Assembly (NCBI GenBank): GCA_037446115.1
Contig: JBBIJF010000021.1
Coordinates: 1 to 64,000, forward strand
Direction of reading: 5' to 3'
Source of the DNA: JANWXD01 sp037446115
GTDB lineage: Bacteria; Acidobacteriota; Terriglobia; Bryobacterales; Bryobacteraceae
DNA length: 64,000 nucleotides
Shown here: one piece after another, positions 49,410 to 59,084 of the stretch
Position numbering within the stretch: position 1 is the first letter of the stretch
Layout of the letters: each line of letters opens with the position of its first letter
Position numbers and translations under genes: made by a program
The notes under the pieces: model-generated
Database searches by the model: none
What the model saw: only the letters and a program-made list of their open reading frames with translations
Told to the model about the DNA's origin: nothing

Positions 49410-51680
49410 CTATGGCTGGGGCACGCGGGCTGTTTCTTGCGCCTTGAGCTCCCGATAGCGGGCGAGCGCCGCCTGAGCCGCCTGTGTCCGGCCCGCCTTC
49501 AGATAAGCTTGCGAAAGCTGGTAGTGGATGTACGACTTGTTCGCATCGAGCTGCACCGCTCTTTCCAGGCCGGCCAGGGCGTCCTCGGTCTTGCCCAGCT
49601 TCAACAGGGCTTTGCCGAGTTCGTACCACGCCTCGGCATAGGCAGGATCGAGTTCCACGGCAGTTCGAAAACTTCCGACAGCGTCCGGCAGACGGTCCAG
49701 AAGCGCAAGCGTAAGTCCCAGGTGGAAGTGCGCTTTGGAGTGTTTGGGGTTGCGGCCAATTTCCCGCCGGAACTCTTCGGCCGCCTGAGGAAAGCGGGAA
49801 CGCCGCAGTAGCGCAAGGCCTAGATAGTAATGCCCGTCTGGTACCGCCGGATCCAGCTCGAGCGCTTTCGAGAATTCGGACGCGGCCTGTTCAAGGTCGC
49901 CGCGCACGGCGTGAGCACGACCGAGAGCCAGGTGAACGTCGGCGACCTGGGGATACTTGCCGGCAAGGGCTTTGAGTAGCTCGAGCCCGCGGTCCCGGTC
50001 GCCGGCATAGACTTCGGAAAGCCCGAGTGCGTAGGCCAGTTGGGGATCTTCGAGTGCCTGCCGGCTCGCGGAACGAAGTTGCTCCACGGCGCACCGGTAG
50101 TCGTCACTGAAAAAACAGCTCAGACCGAGCAGCATCCGGGCGCCGGAGTGTTCGGGGCGGGACGCCACGAATTTTTGCAAAGCCGCCACGGCCCCCGAGT
50201 AATCCTGTGCCTTGAACCTCGCCAGACCGAGGTTGTAGGCCAGGTCGGGCAGCGCAGGAGCCCAGCGCTCCGCCAGCCCCAGCATCTCGGCCGCTCTGGA
50301 AAAATCCCCCGCGCGGGCCCGCAGCAGACCAAGGGCGTTGTAGGCATTGCCGGCCAGTTCTGCGTAAAACCGCGCCGCTTCGCGGAGCCGCCGTTGTTCT
50401 TCCGGGGGAGGCGGTTCGGGAGCAATGATCACCACCTTCCCTTCCATGTTGTCCGCGGCTTCCTGCAAAGGGTCGGAACCTCCCATGCCGCCGCGGAGAT
50501 AAGTGCGCAGACGTTCCTGATCCTCTACCGCCGCCCTGGCTTTGTAACTCGCCGCCAGGCTCAAATGTTTCTTGGCATCCTCGGTCTGCCCGCGCCGCTG
50601 CAGTGCCTGTCCCAACAAATAGTGCGCCTTGGAGATCTGATACTGGTTCCGCCTGGGATCGCTGGTCAATTCGATAGCCCGTTCGAGAAGTGGCACCGCC
50701 TTTTCGGTTTCACCCAATAAGTAGTACGTCTGTCCGAGATAAAGAAATGCATCGGGTTTACCCGGTTCCAGCTGCGCGGCACGCTCGAGGTGGGGCAAAG
50801 CCTCCTGTAACTTCCGCTGTTCGACATACACGAGTCCCAGCAGGTAGTGGGCCAGGTATTCGTTCGGGTTGCGCTGCAGCTCTTTCCGGAAGGCTTCGAT
50901 CGCCTCCGGGATCATGTTGCGCCCCCCCTGAGACAGGTAAGCCAGACCGAGATAGTAGTGCACACGAGGGTAAGCCGGATTCAACGCGATGGCCCGCTGG
51001 AACTCTTTGACTGCCTGTTCGGGGTAGTCGGTCTCCCGGTAGGCTGCCCCAAAAAGAATATGCGTTTGCGCGGTGTCACCGAGGCGGGGCAGAAGCTCGG
51101 CAAAAATTCGCTGCGCTCTCTCAAGCTGGCGCTGCTTGAGGTACGTCAAGGCGAGTGTGACCGCCGTCTCGGTGTCCTCCGGCGCCAGCCGGAGCGCTTC
51201 GGAGAGCTCCATGGCGGCGGCGTCGAAGCGGTTCATGCTGAAGTAGAGCTTCCCCAATAGTTGCCGCCCCTGAGCATGGAACGGATTCTGGCCGAGAAGC
51301 GTACGCACCGTTTCGACGCCCTTGAGGAACTCGCCCTTGCGGAGATAAACCACTCCCAGGCCGAGAAGCGCCGTTTGGGAATCGCCGCTGGCCTGAACGG
51401 CCCCCCGGTAGGCCTCCTCGGCCGGATCCAGCTCCGACAGGGCGTGGTGCGCCTGCCCGAGTTGCTCCAGAGCCAGACCCAGGACCCGGCGGTACTCGCT
51501 TTCGGCTCGCGCGAGGTCCCCTTCGCGCTCAGCCTTTTGCGCCGCGTCAAAATAGCGCTGCGCGATCTGGAGCACGGAGGGGGAACTCTGCCCGGAGGCG
51601 AGAGCGCGGGCAGATTCCCCTTCGACGCCCAGCGCAAACCACAGTAGCAGAAGGACTCGCCGCCCGGGCCAGAGGCGCAT
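49410..51680 (-). CDS. Exported TPR protein, third
   Basis: 756 residues from ATG 51680; a GTG three codons earlier is possible. A signal peptide (V-L-L-L-L-W-F-A-L-G) is followed by two TPR blocks (about 40-395 and 440-745) separated by an acidic/Pro-rich linker (P-E-P-P-P-P-E-E-Q). Its length and two-block form match the TPR protein at 37103. It is encoded next to the second TonB receptor on the same strand, after a 57-base gap. It converges with the VWFA gene end. Confidence 0.85.
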   Translation of the reverse strand: MRLWPGRRVLLLLWFALGVEGESARALASGQSSPSVLQIAQRYFDAAQKAEREGDLARAESEYRRVLGLALEQLGQAHHALSELDPAEEAYRGAVQASGDSQTALLGLGVVYLRKGEFLKGVETVRTLLGQNPFHAQGRQLLGKLYFSMNRFDAAAMELSEALRLAPEDTETAVTLALTYLKQRQLERAQRIFAELLPRLGDTAQTHILFGAAYRETDYPEQAVKEFQRAIALNPAYPRVHYYLGLAYLSQGGRNMIPEAIEAFRKELQRNPNEYLAHYLLGLVYVEQRKLQEALPHLERAAQLEPGKPDAFLYLGQTYYLLGETEKAVPLLERAIELTSDPRRNQYQISKAHYLLGQALQRRGQTEDAKKHLSLAASYKARAAVEDQERLRTYLRGGMGGSDPLQEAADNMEGKVVIIAPEPPPPEEQRRLREAARFYAELAGNAYNALGLLRARAGDFSRAAEMLGLAERWAPALPDLAYNLGLARFKAQDYSGAVAALQKFVASRPEHSGARMLLGLSCFFSDDYRCAVEQLRSASRQALEDPQLAYALGLSEVYAGDRDRGLELLKALAGKYPQVADVHLALGRAHAVRGDLEQAASEFSKALELDPAVPDGHYYLGLALLRRSRFPQAAEEFRREIGRNPKHSKAHFHLGLTLALLDRLPDAVGSFRTAVELDPAYAEAWYELGKALLKLGKTEDALAGLERAVQLDANKSYIHYQLSQAYLKAGRTQAAQAALARYRELKAQETARVPQP

Positions 51681-51737
51681 CAGTTCCACTTTAACGCAGA
51701 TCCGCCTCCTGCCCTCGCCGCCGGGCAGAGAACAGGC

Positions 51738-54700
51738 TCAGAAAATGAACTTCAGCGCGAACTGAATCTCTCGAGGATCCCGGGCCCGGGTCGGCAGGCC
51801 GAAGGCCGCATTCGTATTGCAGTCCGGGAAAGAGCGGCCGGGCAGAGCATTGCAACCGGTAAAGCGGTTCGTCGGTTGTCCGGTCGCCGGATCGAGCGTA
51901 GTCAGTCCGGACACCTGATAGTTGGTGTCCACCGACCCGGCGAAGAACTGCGTGTGATTAAAGGTATTGAAGGTCTCGAACCGGAACTGGATTGCCCGCC
52001 TCTCTTTGATCTTGAAGTTCTTGTAAATCGCGATGTCGGCCTGGTTGGTCGGCGGACCGTGCAGAATGCCTTGGCCGGCGGTTCCCAGACGGCCGAGCTG
52101 CGGGACGACAAAAGCCCGCGGATTCAGCCATCCGCCGTCCGGCGTGTTAGGACCCTTCGGATTGGCGATCAGATCCGGACGGTTGCCGCTCACGCCCACG
52201 TCGGCGCCGGAGATCGTGACGGTGAGAGGAACACCTGTGGCGTAGGAATAGATCGCCGTCGTCTCCCACCCCCCGAGGAAGAACCGTTGCGCCGCCGGCT
52301 TGTTGAGCAGCTCCGGGAACTTGTAGATCACGTTCAGGGTGAAAATATGCGGGCGGTCGAAGTCCGCAGGCCCGCGGTTATAGCGGAAGTTCCACGGGTC
52401 TACGAGCCGTGCGCCGCCGCCGTTGCCACAGCAGTTCAGCGACACGATGGACAGCAGCTTGGAGAAGCTGTAGGAAGCTCCGAAGGAGAAATTGTTGGAG
52501 AAGCGCTTCGTCAAGTACGTCTGGAAGGCATGGTAACTGGAGTTTCCGCCATTACTCTGGAAGAACAATGTGTTCGTGCCTTTGAGCGGGAAGAAGGAAC
52601 GGAGTGAATCTCTGAGCGTAGTGTCGGAGCCGGGGGTGTAATTGAGCACGGCCCACTGCAACCGTTTCTCCGGCGGAACCAGATTCAAATCCCAGTTCAT
52701 GGGCAGATGGTGGCCGCGGTTGCCGACGTAGGCCACTTCCAGCTTCGTATCCCGGAACAGCTCCCGCTCGATCGTGAAGTTCCACTGGTAACTGCCCTGG
52801 ATCTTCCAGTTCGTGTCCACCCCGTCGGTGGGTGTACCTACGCCGACCGTGGGTAGGGCGGCCGGAAGGCTGTCGAGCGGCCGTCCGTTCGCGAAATTGA
52901 TGGTGGCATTGAACGGAGGATTCAGCAGCATCTGGCCGATGGGCTGGCTCATGTCGGCGCGGCCGTAAAAGAATCCGGCCCCGACGCGGATCGCCCACTT
53001 GCCCGCCCCAGTGGGATCCCAGGCGATTCCCAGCCGCGGTGCGATGGTGTTGTAGCCGCTCTTGCGCAGCCCGCGGCCGACGTCAATCCCTCGCAGATTT
53101 GCCGAGCCGCCCGCGATCCCCTGATCCGGCATGCGCAGTTCCTTGGGATAGATCATTCCGTTTTTCGGATCGCCGCCCAGCCTGGGATCGTACAGGCTGG
53201 GAATGAAGTTGCCGATACGGTTGTCCGACTGGACGCTGGGGGGAAGAATAGACCAGCGGACGCCGTAGTCCAGCGTCAGTCGAGGCGTCACACGCCAGGT
53301 GTCGGCATAGTAGACTTCGATATTCTTCCACCGGATCTTCGCCCGCGGCTGGTCGGACTGCTCGTTGCTGCCCCAGTAAGCGCCCTTCAGCAACAGGTCG
53401 GCAAGTCCGTTGCCCGTCACGATGCTGCCGTTGCCCGGCGCTTCCGCGGGGCCCCAACCTCCGCCGACACCGGCGCCGCCCGGAATGGCTGTCGGCCCCC
53501 AAAACTGCGGCGTAGTGACATTGGCCCCGCAGCAGTCTTCATCTTTCCGCGTCGGCAGACTCACGAAAGCCCCGAATTTAAAAGTGTGGTTCCCGCTGAT
53601 CTTCGAGAAATCATCCTTCCAGGTGAAAATATCGTGGGCGTTGTCCCACGGTGCAGCGTTCCAGAGGTTGGCCCCGATGCCTGTCTCGGGCGCCCCCCAG
53701 AAGATAGCATGCGTCTTGTTCGGCACGCCCGGAAACACCGAGGCAACTTTGGAAACGATCTCGCTGTTGATCTCCTCTCCCATGCCGCGTGTGATGAAAA
53801 TGCGGTTGTTGGAATAGGAGAACTGGAATGTGTTGACGGTGGTGGGGCTGAGCGTCTGCGTCAGCCGCACGGCCAGACTCTTGGAGGGCTGCTCCCAGCT
53901 CGAATCCACAGTGGGAAAACCTGTGTCGCCCCACAAGCCTCCGTCGGTGCCGAAGTTGGGCGCCGGATTCGACCAGGCGTCGTTGGTAAAGCGTGCCATC
54001 AGGTTCGTGTTGGAGGAGATGTTGTAGTCAATCCGGAGCTGCTCCTGCCGCGTATTCAGTTTGGTGGCGACCGCCTCCACCCAGTTGAAGACCTGTCCGG
54101 GATTGTTCTCCCGCGGATAAAGCTTCATGATGGCAAGACCCGCGGGGCTTAGCAGGTCCTGAGGGATCTTGTCGTTGGGAAAGGGCAGGCCGGTGAAGGG
54201 GTTGATCGGCTGCTGCGGATTGAACACGGAACGCGGCGGACTGAAATCACCCACACGCTCCTTGTCGGTGGGCACCGAAGACTGGCGCGTTACGCCGCGC
54301 ACCTCCCGCCGCCACTCGTGCGACCAGAAGAAAAACAATTTGTCTTTCTTGATCGGTCCGCCCACACTGTAGCCGAAATTGTTATGCCGCAGCTTCCCCT
54401 TCTCCTTACCAGCTTTGTTCAGGAAGAAGTTGTTCGCGTTCAGCTTGTCGTTGCGGAAAAACTCGTACACCGACCCGTGGAACTCGTTGGTGCCGCCTTT
54501 GGTCACAAGGTTGATCACGGCCCCGCCGGCGGCAGGCATATCCGCCCCGTACGAATTGCGCTGGACCTTGAACTCTTCGATCGAATCCACCGAGGGGTAA
54601 ACCAGAATGGTTCGCCCCGAGCCGTGGTCCACGTTATCCACACCGTCCACCAGCCACGCGTTGCTGTTGGCCGGGTTGCCGCTCATGGAGATGTCCACGC

Positions 54701-55247
54701 CGCCCAGCAACCCCGTGAACCGGGAGTTCTGATTGTCCGCCGGAGCCGCCCCAGGCACCAGCAAGGTCAACTGCACGAAGCTGCGCCCGTTCAACGGCAG
54801 CTCCAGGATCTGATCCCGCTGAATCAGGTTGTAGACCTCGCCCGACCGTGTCTCGACCAAGGGTGCGCCACCCACGACCGTGACGCTCTCAGTGGGCGCG
54901 CCCAACTCCAGCACAACCGGCACGACACGGTCGTCGGCCACGTGCAAACTGATGCCTCTGCGCTCCGAGGTCTTGAACCCCGGCGCCGTCACCGTCACTG
55001 TGTAGACCCCCGCTTCGAGGCCGCGAAACGAATAGAATCCCACTTCGTTCGTGGTTCCGCTTCTCTTGAACCCGGTCTGCTCATTGACGATCGTCACCTG
55101 GGCATTGGGGACGACCGCACCGGATGGATCACTCACCGTCCCGCTGATGGCGCCGGTCACCCTCTGTGACCAGGCGACTCCGAGCGTGCCAAACATTGCG
55201 AGGATTCCTGCAAGGACGCTTTTGCGGCTCAAGGAAACCGAAATCAT
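51738..55247 (-). CDS. Oar-like TonB-dependent receptor, second copy
   Basis: 1169 residues. A signal peptide (L-A-G-I-L-A-M-F-G-T-L-G) is followed by a carboxypeptidase-regulatory-like domain (I-S-G-T-V-S-D-P-S-G-A-V-V-P-N-A), a plug (L-I-Q-R-D-Q-I-L-E-L-P-L-N-G-R-S-F; W-L-V-D-G-V-D-N) and a large barrel ending Q-F-A-L-K-F-I-F. Start ATG 55247 is preceded by GGGGGT at 7 bases; the ATG at 55355 falls upstream of the promoter's -35 box and is rejected. The plug motif is more typical than in the first receptor, so the copies are diverged, not a recent duplication. Confidence 0.92.
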   Translation of the reverse strand: MISVSLSRKSVLAGILAMFGTLGVAWSQRVTGAISGTVSDPSGAVVPNAQVTIVNEQTGFKRSGTTNEVGFYSFRGLEAGVYTVTVTAPGFKTSERRGISLHVADDRVVPVVLELGAPTESVTVVGGAPLVETRSGEVYNLIQRDQILELPLNGRSFVQLTLLVPGAAPADNQNSRFTGLLGGVDISMSGNPANSNAWLVDGVDNVDHGSGRTILVYPSVDSIEEFKVQRNSYGADMPAAGGAVINLVTKGGTNEFHGSVYEFFRNDKLNANNFFLNKAGKEKGKLRHNNFGYSVGGPIKKDKLFFFWSHEWRREVRGVTRQSSVPTDKERVGDFSPPRSVFNPQQPINPFTGLPFPNDKIPQDLLSPAGLAIMKLYPRENNPGQVFNWVEAVATKLNTRQEQLRIDYNISSNTNLMARFTNDAWSNPAPNFGTDGGLWGDTGFPTVDSSWEQPSKSLAVRLTQTLSPTTVNTFQFSYSNNRIFITRGMGEEINSEIVSKVASVFPGVPNKTHAIFWGAPETGIGANLWNAAPWDNAHDIFTWKDDFSKISGNHTFKFGAFVSLPTRKDEDCCGANVTTPQFWGPTAIPGGAGVGGGWGPAEAPGNGSIVTGNGLADLLLKGAYWGSNEQSDQPRAKIRWKNIEVYYADTWRVTPRLTLDYGVRWSILPPSVQSDNRIGNFIPSLYDPRLGGDPKNGMIYPKELRMPDQGIAGGSANLRGIDVGRGLRKSGYNTIAPRLGIAWDPTGAGKWAIRVGAGFFYGRADMSQPIGQMLLNPPFNATINFANGRPLDSLPAALPTVGVGTPTDGVDTNWKIQGSYQWNFTIERELFRDTKLEVAYVGNRGHHLPMNWDLNLVPPEKRLQWAVLNYTPGSDTTLRDSLRSFFPLKGTNTLFFQSNGGNSSYHAFQTYLTKRFSNNFSFGASYSFSKLLSIVSLNCCGNGGGARLVDPWNFRYNRGPADFDRPHIFTLNVIYKFPELLNKPAAQRFFLGGWETTAIYSYATGVPLTVTISGADVGVSGNRPDLIANPKGPNTPDGGWLNPRAFVVPQLGRLGTAGQGILHGPPTNQADIAIYKNFKIKERRAIQFRFETFNTFNHTQFFAGSVDTNYQVSGLTTLDPATGQPTNRFTGCNALPGRSFPDCNTNAAFGLPTRARDPREIQFALKFIF

Positions 55248-55316
55248 TCCAGTACCCCCTTCGCGTTGGTGGACAGCCCTGTGCCATCCCGGCATACCAC
55301 CTGAAGCTCCACAAAA

Positions 55317-55345
55317 GATGTACCACCGATCGCCGCACAAGTCAA
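55317..55345 (-). promoter_or_regulatory. Promoter of the second TonB-dependent receptor
   Basis: Minus-strand TTGACT (55345-55340), 17-base spacer, TACATC (55322-55317). It places the 5' leader at about 60 bases before ATG 55247. Confidence 0.68.
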
Positions 55346-55375
55346 GTCTTTTCATTAGCTTTTTTCAATTATGAA
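55346..55375 (-). promoter_or_regulatory. Shared upstream element, receptor 2 copy
   Basis: The 30 bases abutting the -35 box match the element at 43081-43110. The minus strand contains TAATTGAAAA and TAATGAAAAG, a direct repeat with a 14-base period, and TTCAT...ATGAA as an inverted pair 15 bases apart. Confidence 0.75.
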
Positions 55376-55509
55376 TGCCGAACTGCCTCAAAAGACTTAA
55401 GAAATTTTGCTGGCTTGCAGCACGCCGCCGCACCGCCTGCCGCCGGGGGTTCTGATACCACGCGCGCCCCGCGCGCTAGAATGGGTGCACCGGGGCAGCC
55501 GGCAGGCGA

Positions 55510-56250
55510 ATGCGCTATCTGGTGATCAGCGACGTGCACGCGAACTGGGAGGCACTCGAAGCCGTGCTCGAGCACGCGCGCGGAAGCTATGACGCGATTC
55601 TGTGCTGTGGAGACCTCGTGGGTTACGGCGCCGATCCGAACCGTGTGGTGGAATGGGCCCGCCGGCATGTGTCCGCCGTAGTCCGCGGCAATCATGACAA
55701 AGCTTGCGCGGGACTGGAAGACCTGGAATGGTTCAATCCGGTGGCCCGCGCCGCCGCTTTGTGGACGCAGCAGGCCCTCACGCCGGAAAACCTCGACTAT
55801 CTCCGCAATCTCCCTAAAGGGCCGCTGGCGCTCGACGGCTTTCAGATCCTGCACGGCTCTCCCGTGGACGAAGATGAGTACCTGGTGACGGTCGCCCACA
55901 TCCAGCAAATTTCTGCCTATGTGGACCGCCCCCTTTCGTTTTTCGGGCACACGCACCTGCAAGGCGGATTCTTCTGGTACCGGGCCGGCGTGCACCGGAT
56001 CGGCAAACTCCCGGAAACCGAGAATGAGCGCGTGGTGGAGCTTTCTCCGGATGCCGTGTGTCTGGCCAACCCCGGAGCTGTCGGTCAGCCGCGCGACGGA
56101 GATGCGCGGGCCGCCTACCTCCTCTACGTTCCCGAAGAGCGCATCCTGATCTACCGCCGCGTGCCCTACGACGTGGACACGGCCCAGCGCAAGATTCTGG
56201 ACGCCGGTTTGCCGCCCGCCTTGGCGCACCGGCTCGCCCTCGGAGCCTGA
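55510..56250 (+). CDS. Calcineurin-like metallophosphoesterase
   Basis: 246 residues. All metal-site motifs are present: D-V-H-A-N (residues 8-12), G-D-L-V-G-Y-G, G-N-H-D and G-H-T-H, with a later N-P-G-A-V-G-Q-P-R-D-G-D. This layout is the YfcE/DR1281-like group of small phosphodiesterases, possible actions including phosphodiester or nucleotide cleavage. Stand-alone gene; it ends 12 bases from trkH in convergent orientation. Confidence 0.9.
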   Translation: MRYLVISDVHANWEALEAVLEHARGSYDAILCCGDLVGYGADPNRVVEWARRHVSAVVRGNHDKACAGLEDLEWFNPVARAAALWTQQALTPENLDYLRNLPKGPLALDGFQILHGSPVDEDEYLVTVAHIQQISAYVDRPLSFFGHTHLQGGFFWYRAGVHRIGKLPETENERVVELSPDAVCLANPGAVGQPRDGDARAAYLLYVPEERILIYRRVPYDVDTAQRKILDAGLPPALAHRLALGA

Positions 56251-56262
56251 CGCGGCCCGCGT

Positions 56263-57711
56263 TCAGCGCCGCCAAAACGCCGGACTCAGGACCACGAGTG
56301 CCGTGTAGAACTCCAGCCGTCCCGCGATCATGCAGCTGCTCAAGACCCATTTGGCCAGAGCCGGCAGGTGCCCGTAGTTCTCCGCGGGCCCGACACTGCC
56401 GAGAGCGGGACCGATATTGAACATGCAGGCCGCTACGGCGGAAATGGCCGTCAAGACGTCCACGCCGACCGCGGCCAGGAGCAGGCAGGAGGAAAAGTTC
56501 ACCAGAAAGGCCAGGTAAACCAGATTGAGAAGGCTGCGGATCGTGGGGTCCGGAACCACTTGGCCGCCGAGCCGCACCGCAAAAACAGCGCGCCGCTCCA
56601 CCATGCTGCGGAACTCGCGCCCCACGACCTTCAGCAGCAGCACCAGGCGCGCAATCTTCAATCCGCCCGCCGAAGAGCCCGTGCAGCCTCCGGCAAACAT
56701 TAAGGCAAGAAGCACAAGCTGGGGCAGGGGCCCCCAGGCCTCATAGTCCGTTGTCGCAAACCCGGTGGTCGTGGCGATCGAAGTCACCTGGAACAAAGCC
56801 GTGCGCAGGCCGTGTTCCACACCGTAGCCGCCCTGCGCCATGAGGCTGACGAACACAACGAGCGTGGCGACCGCGATGACCAACGTGTAGGCCCGCACCT
56901 CCACATCGGAAAAGAAGGCCTGGGGGCGCCGCTCCACCCAGAACTGGTACTGGCGCGCGAAGTTGATGCCCGCCAAAAACATGAATGCGATGACGATGTA
57001 CTCGATCCGGGGGTCGGCGAAACCGCCCACGCTGGCTGTGCGCGTGGAAAACCCGCCGGTCCCCAGGGTGGAGAACGCGTGGCAGGCGGCCTCAAAGGCA
57101 TCCAGACCGGCCCAGCGCAGGGCCACATACTCGGCCAGAGTAAGAGCGAAGTAAATCCGCCATAACGAGAGGGCGGTTTCCGCAATCCGGGGCTTCAGTT
57201 TGTCGGACTTGGCTCCGGAAAACTCCGCGCGGTACAGGTGCATGCCGCCCGTGCCCAGCAACGGCAGCACGGCAATCATCAGCAGCACGATGCCCATGCC
57301 TCCGAGCCAGTGCATGAAGATGCGCCAGAACTGCAGTCCGCGGGGCAGCGGTTCGACCTCGGCCAGAACGGTGGCCCCCGTGGTGGTGAAGCCGGAAGCG
57401 GCTTCGAAGAAGGCGTCGGTGAAGGAGTGGAAGTAAGGGGAAAAATACAGGGGAAGCGCCCCGAACAGCGAAGCCAGCACCCAGATCAGCAGCACCAGCA
57501 GGATGGCCTCCCGCAGTGTCACCTCGCCCTGCGGGCGCGAACATAACCCGTAGAGCAAAGCCCCGGCGGCCGCCGTGGCCAGCCATCCCAAGCCGAGCGG
57601 GGCCAGTTCCTCTCCCGCCGCCAGCGCCACGACAAGCGGCGCCGCCATCGTGGCCGCCAGCAGCAACAGAAACAACCCGAGGACGTGGGCGACGGCCCCG
57701 GCACGGATCAT
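56263..57711 (-). CDS. trkH: Trk potassium uptake membrane subunit
   Basis: 482 residues with about ten membrane segments and the four pore-loop repeats of Trk/Ktr channels, visible as A-S-G-F-T-T-T-G-A-T, S-T-L-G-T-G-G-F-S-T, T-T-T-G-F-A-T-T and G-P-A-L-G-S-V-G. The conserved glycine in each acts as the K+ filter. Its start overlaps the trkA stop as ATGA, so it is made with its regulatory partner. Confidence 0.94.
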   Translation of the reverse strand: MIRAGAVAHVLGLFLLLLAATMAAPLVVALAAGEELAPLGLGWLATAAAGALLYGLCSRPQGEVTLREAILLVLLIWVLASLFGALPLYFSPYFHSFTDAFFEAASGFTTTGATVLAEVEPLPRGLQFWRIFMHWLGGMGIVLLMIAVLPLLGTGGMHLYRAEFSGAKSDKLKPRIAETALSLWRIYFALTLAEYVALRWAGLDAFEAACHAFSTLGTGGFSTRTASVGGFADPRIEYIVIAFMFLAGINFARQYQFWVERRPQAFFSDVEVRAYTLVIAVATLVVFVSLMAQGGYGVEHGLRTALFQVTSIATTTGFATTDYEAWGPLPQLVLLALMFAGGCTGSSAGGLKIARLVLLLKVVGREFRSMVERRAVFAVRLGGQVVPDPTIRSLLNLVYLAFLVNFSSCLLLAAVGVDVLTAISAVAACMFNIGPALGSVGPAENYGHLPALAKWVLSSCMIAGRLEFYTALVVLSPAFWRR

Positions 57712-59084
57712 TCCCGGCTCCGTTTCCGCTCGCTGAGGAACGCCGACTCCAGCTCCCGCACCGTCCGTTCCAGGGTGAAAAAGATGACGCTGTCGCCGGC
57801 CTGAATCGCGGCTTCGCCGCGGGGTACGATCACCGTCCCGTCCGGCCGCACGATCGCCCCCACGATGGCCCCGCGAGGGAAGCGGATGTCGCGCAGCCGG
57901 CGCCCCACGTACGGGGAACCCGGAGCCGCAATCAGTTCAATGGCTTCCGCCTCCTCCTCCCGAAAGGTGGTGACCGAAAGCACGCGCCCTTTGCGAACGA
58001 ACTGCAGGATGCGGTCCACGGTGTGCAGCCGGGGACTGACCGTGGTGCTGATGCCCAGCCGCTGCGCCATGGGCAAATAGTTCATCCGGTTAATGAGCGC
58101 GACGATTTTCTTTACGCCGAGGCGCCGGGCCAGCAGCGAGGCGATGATATTGTCCTCGTCATCGTTCGTGAAGGCCAGATAGGCGCCGGCACCCCGGATG
58201 CCCTCCTCCACCAGCACGGTCTCATCGGTTCCGTCCGCGTGCACGACCACGGTGCGCTCCAGCACCTGGGCGATCTTTTCGCAGCGCTGCGCGTCGCGCT
58301 CGAACAGCTTCACGCTGACCCCCTGGCGTTCGAGTTCCTGCGCCACCCACACGCTGATCTGTTTGCCGCCCAGGATAAACACGCGTTCCACGCGCTCCTG
58401 CGTGCGGATCCCCATGAAGCGCAGGTCCTCCTCCAGGTCCTGGGCCGTCGTGATGATGTAGACGTGATCGCCGGGCTGCAGCACGTCGTTGCCCCGGGGG
58501 ATGATGACCTCCGGCCCGCGGAAGATCATGGCGATCAGCGAGTTTTTGGGCGGTCCGGCCCGGTCCAACTCCTCGAGCGTCTTGCCGACCACCCAGTTGT
58601 CCGGCTCGATGCTCATGCCGAACAGTTTTACCTTGCCTCCGGCGAAATCCACGATGTCGGAAACGCCGGGCACCCGCAGCACGCGCAGGATCCGCGCAGC
58701 CAGTTCGGACTCCGGGTGCACGATCAGATCAATGTGAACCCCTGCGCTCCGGCAGATCTCGCGCCAGGAGGCGGCCTCGTGCGTTTCCAGGCGCGCCACC
58801 TTCACCTGTCGCTCCGCTTCGACCTGCGCGATCAGACACGCCAGCAGGTTGACCTCATCCGAATTGGTTGCGGCGATGAGCATCTCGGCGTCTCCAAGCC
58901 GGGCCTGTCGCAGCGTGCGGATGCTGGAGGCGCTGCCTTCTACGATGCGCGCGTCCAGCGCTTGCGCCAGTTGTGCGCACCGCTCCGGACTCTGCTCGAC
59001 GATGGTGATCTCGTTGCCCTCGCGACTCAGCCGCCGCGCGGTCAGATAGGCTACGTCGCCGCCGCCCGCGATCAGAATCCGCAT
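57708..59084 (-). CDS. trkA: Trk potassium uptake regulatory protein
   Basis: 458 residues, two tandem RCK units. Each N-domain begins with a Rossmann motif, M-R-I-L-I-A-G-G-G-D-V-A-Y at residue 1 and V-F-I-L-G-G-K-Q-I-S-V near 232, and each C-domain (TrkA_C) follows at about 145-225 and 370-450. It gates TrkH by NAD(H) or ATP binding. ATG 59084 has GAGGT upstream and gives a normal length; a longer frame would overrun the MobB-like gene. Confidence 0.93.
   Translation of the reverse strand: MRILIAGGGDVAYLTARRLSREGNEITIVEQSPERCAQLAQALDARIVEGSASSIRTLRQARLGDAEMLIAATNSDEVNLLACLIAQVEAERQVKVARLETHEAASWREICRSAGVHIDLIVHPESELAARILRVLRVPGVSDIVDFAGGKVKLFGMSIEPDNWVVGKTLEELDRAGPPKNSLIAMIFRGPEVIIPRGNDVLQPGDHVYIITTAQDLEEDLRFMGIRTQERVERVFILGGKQISVWVAQELERQGVSVKLFERDAQRCEKIAQVLERTVVVHADGTDETVLVEEGIRGAGAYLAFTNDDEDNIIASLLARRLGVKKIVALINRMNYLPMAQRLGISTTVSPRLHTVDRILQFVRKGRVLSVTTFREEEAEAIELIAAPGSPYVGRRLRDIRFPRGAIVGAIVRPDGTVIVPRGEAAIQAGDSVIFFTLERTVRELESAFLSERKRSRE

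Noticed and set aside
51711..51737. CTGCCC/GGGCAG hairpin as a terminator after receptor 2
   Set aside because: The stem is short and lacks a T-run; too weak to annotate.
55353..55355. ATG 55355 as the start of the second TonB receptor
   Set aside because: It lies upstream of the -35 box; ATG 55247 has a Shine-Dalgarno sequence and signal peptide.
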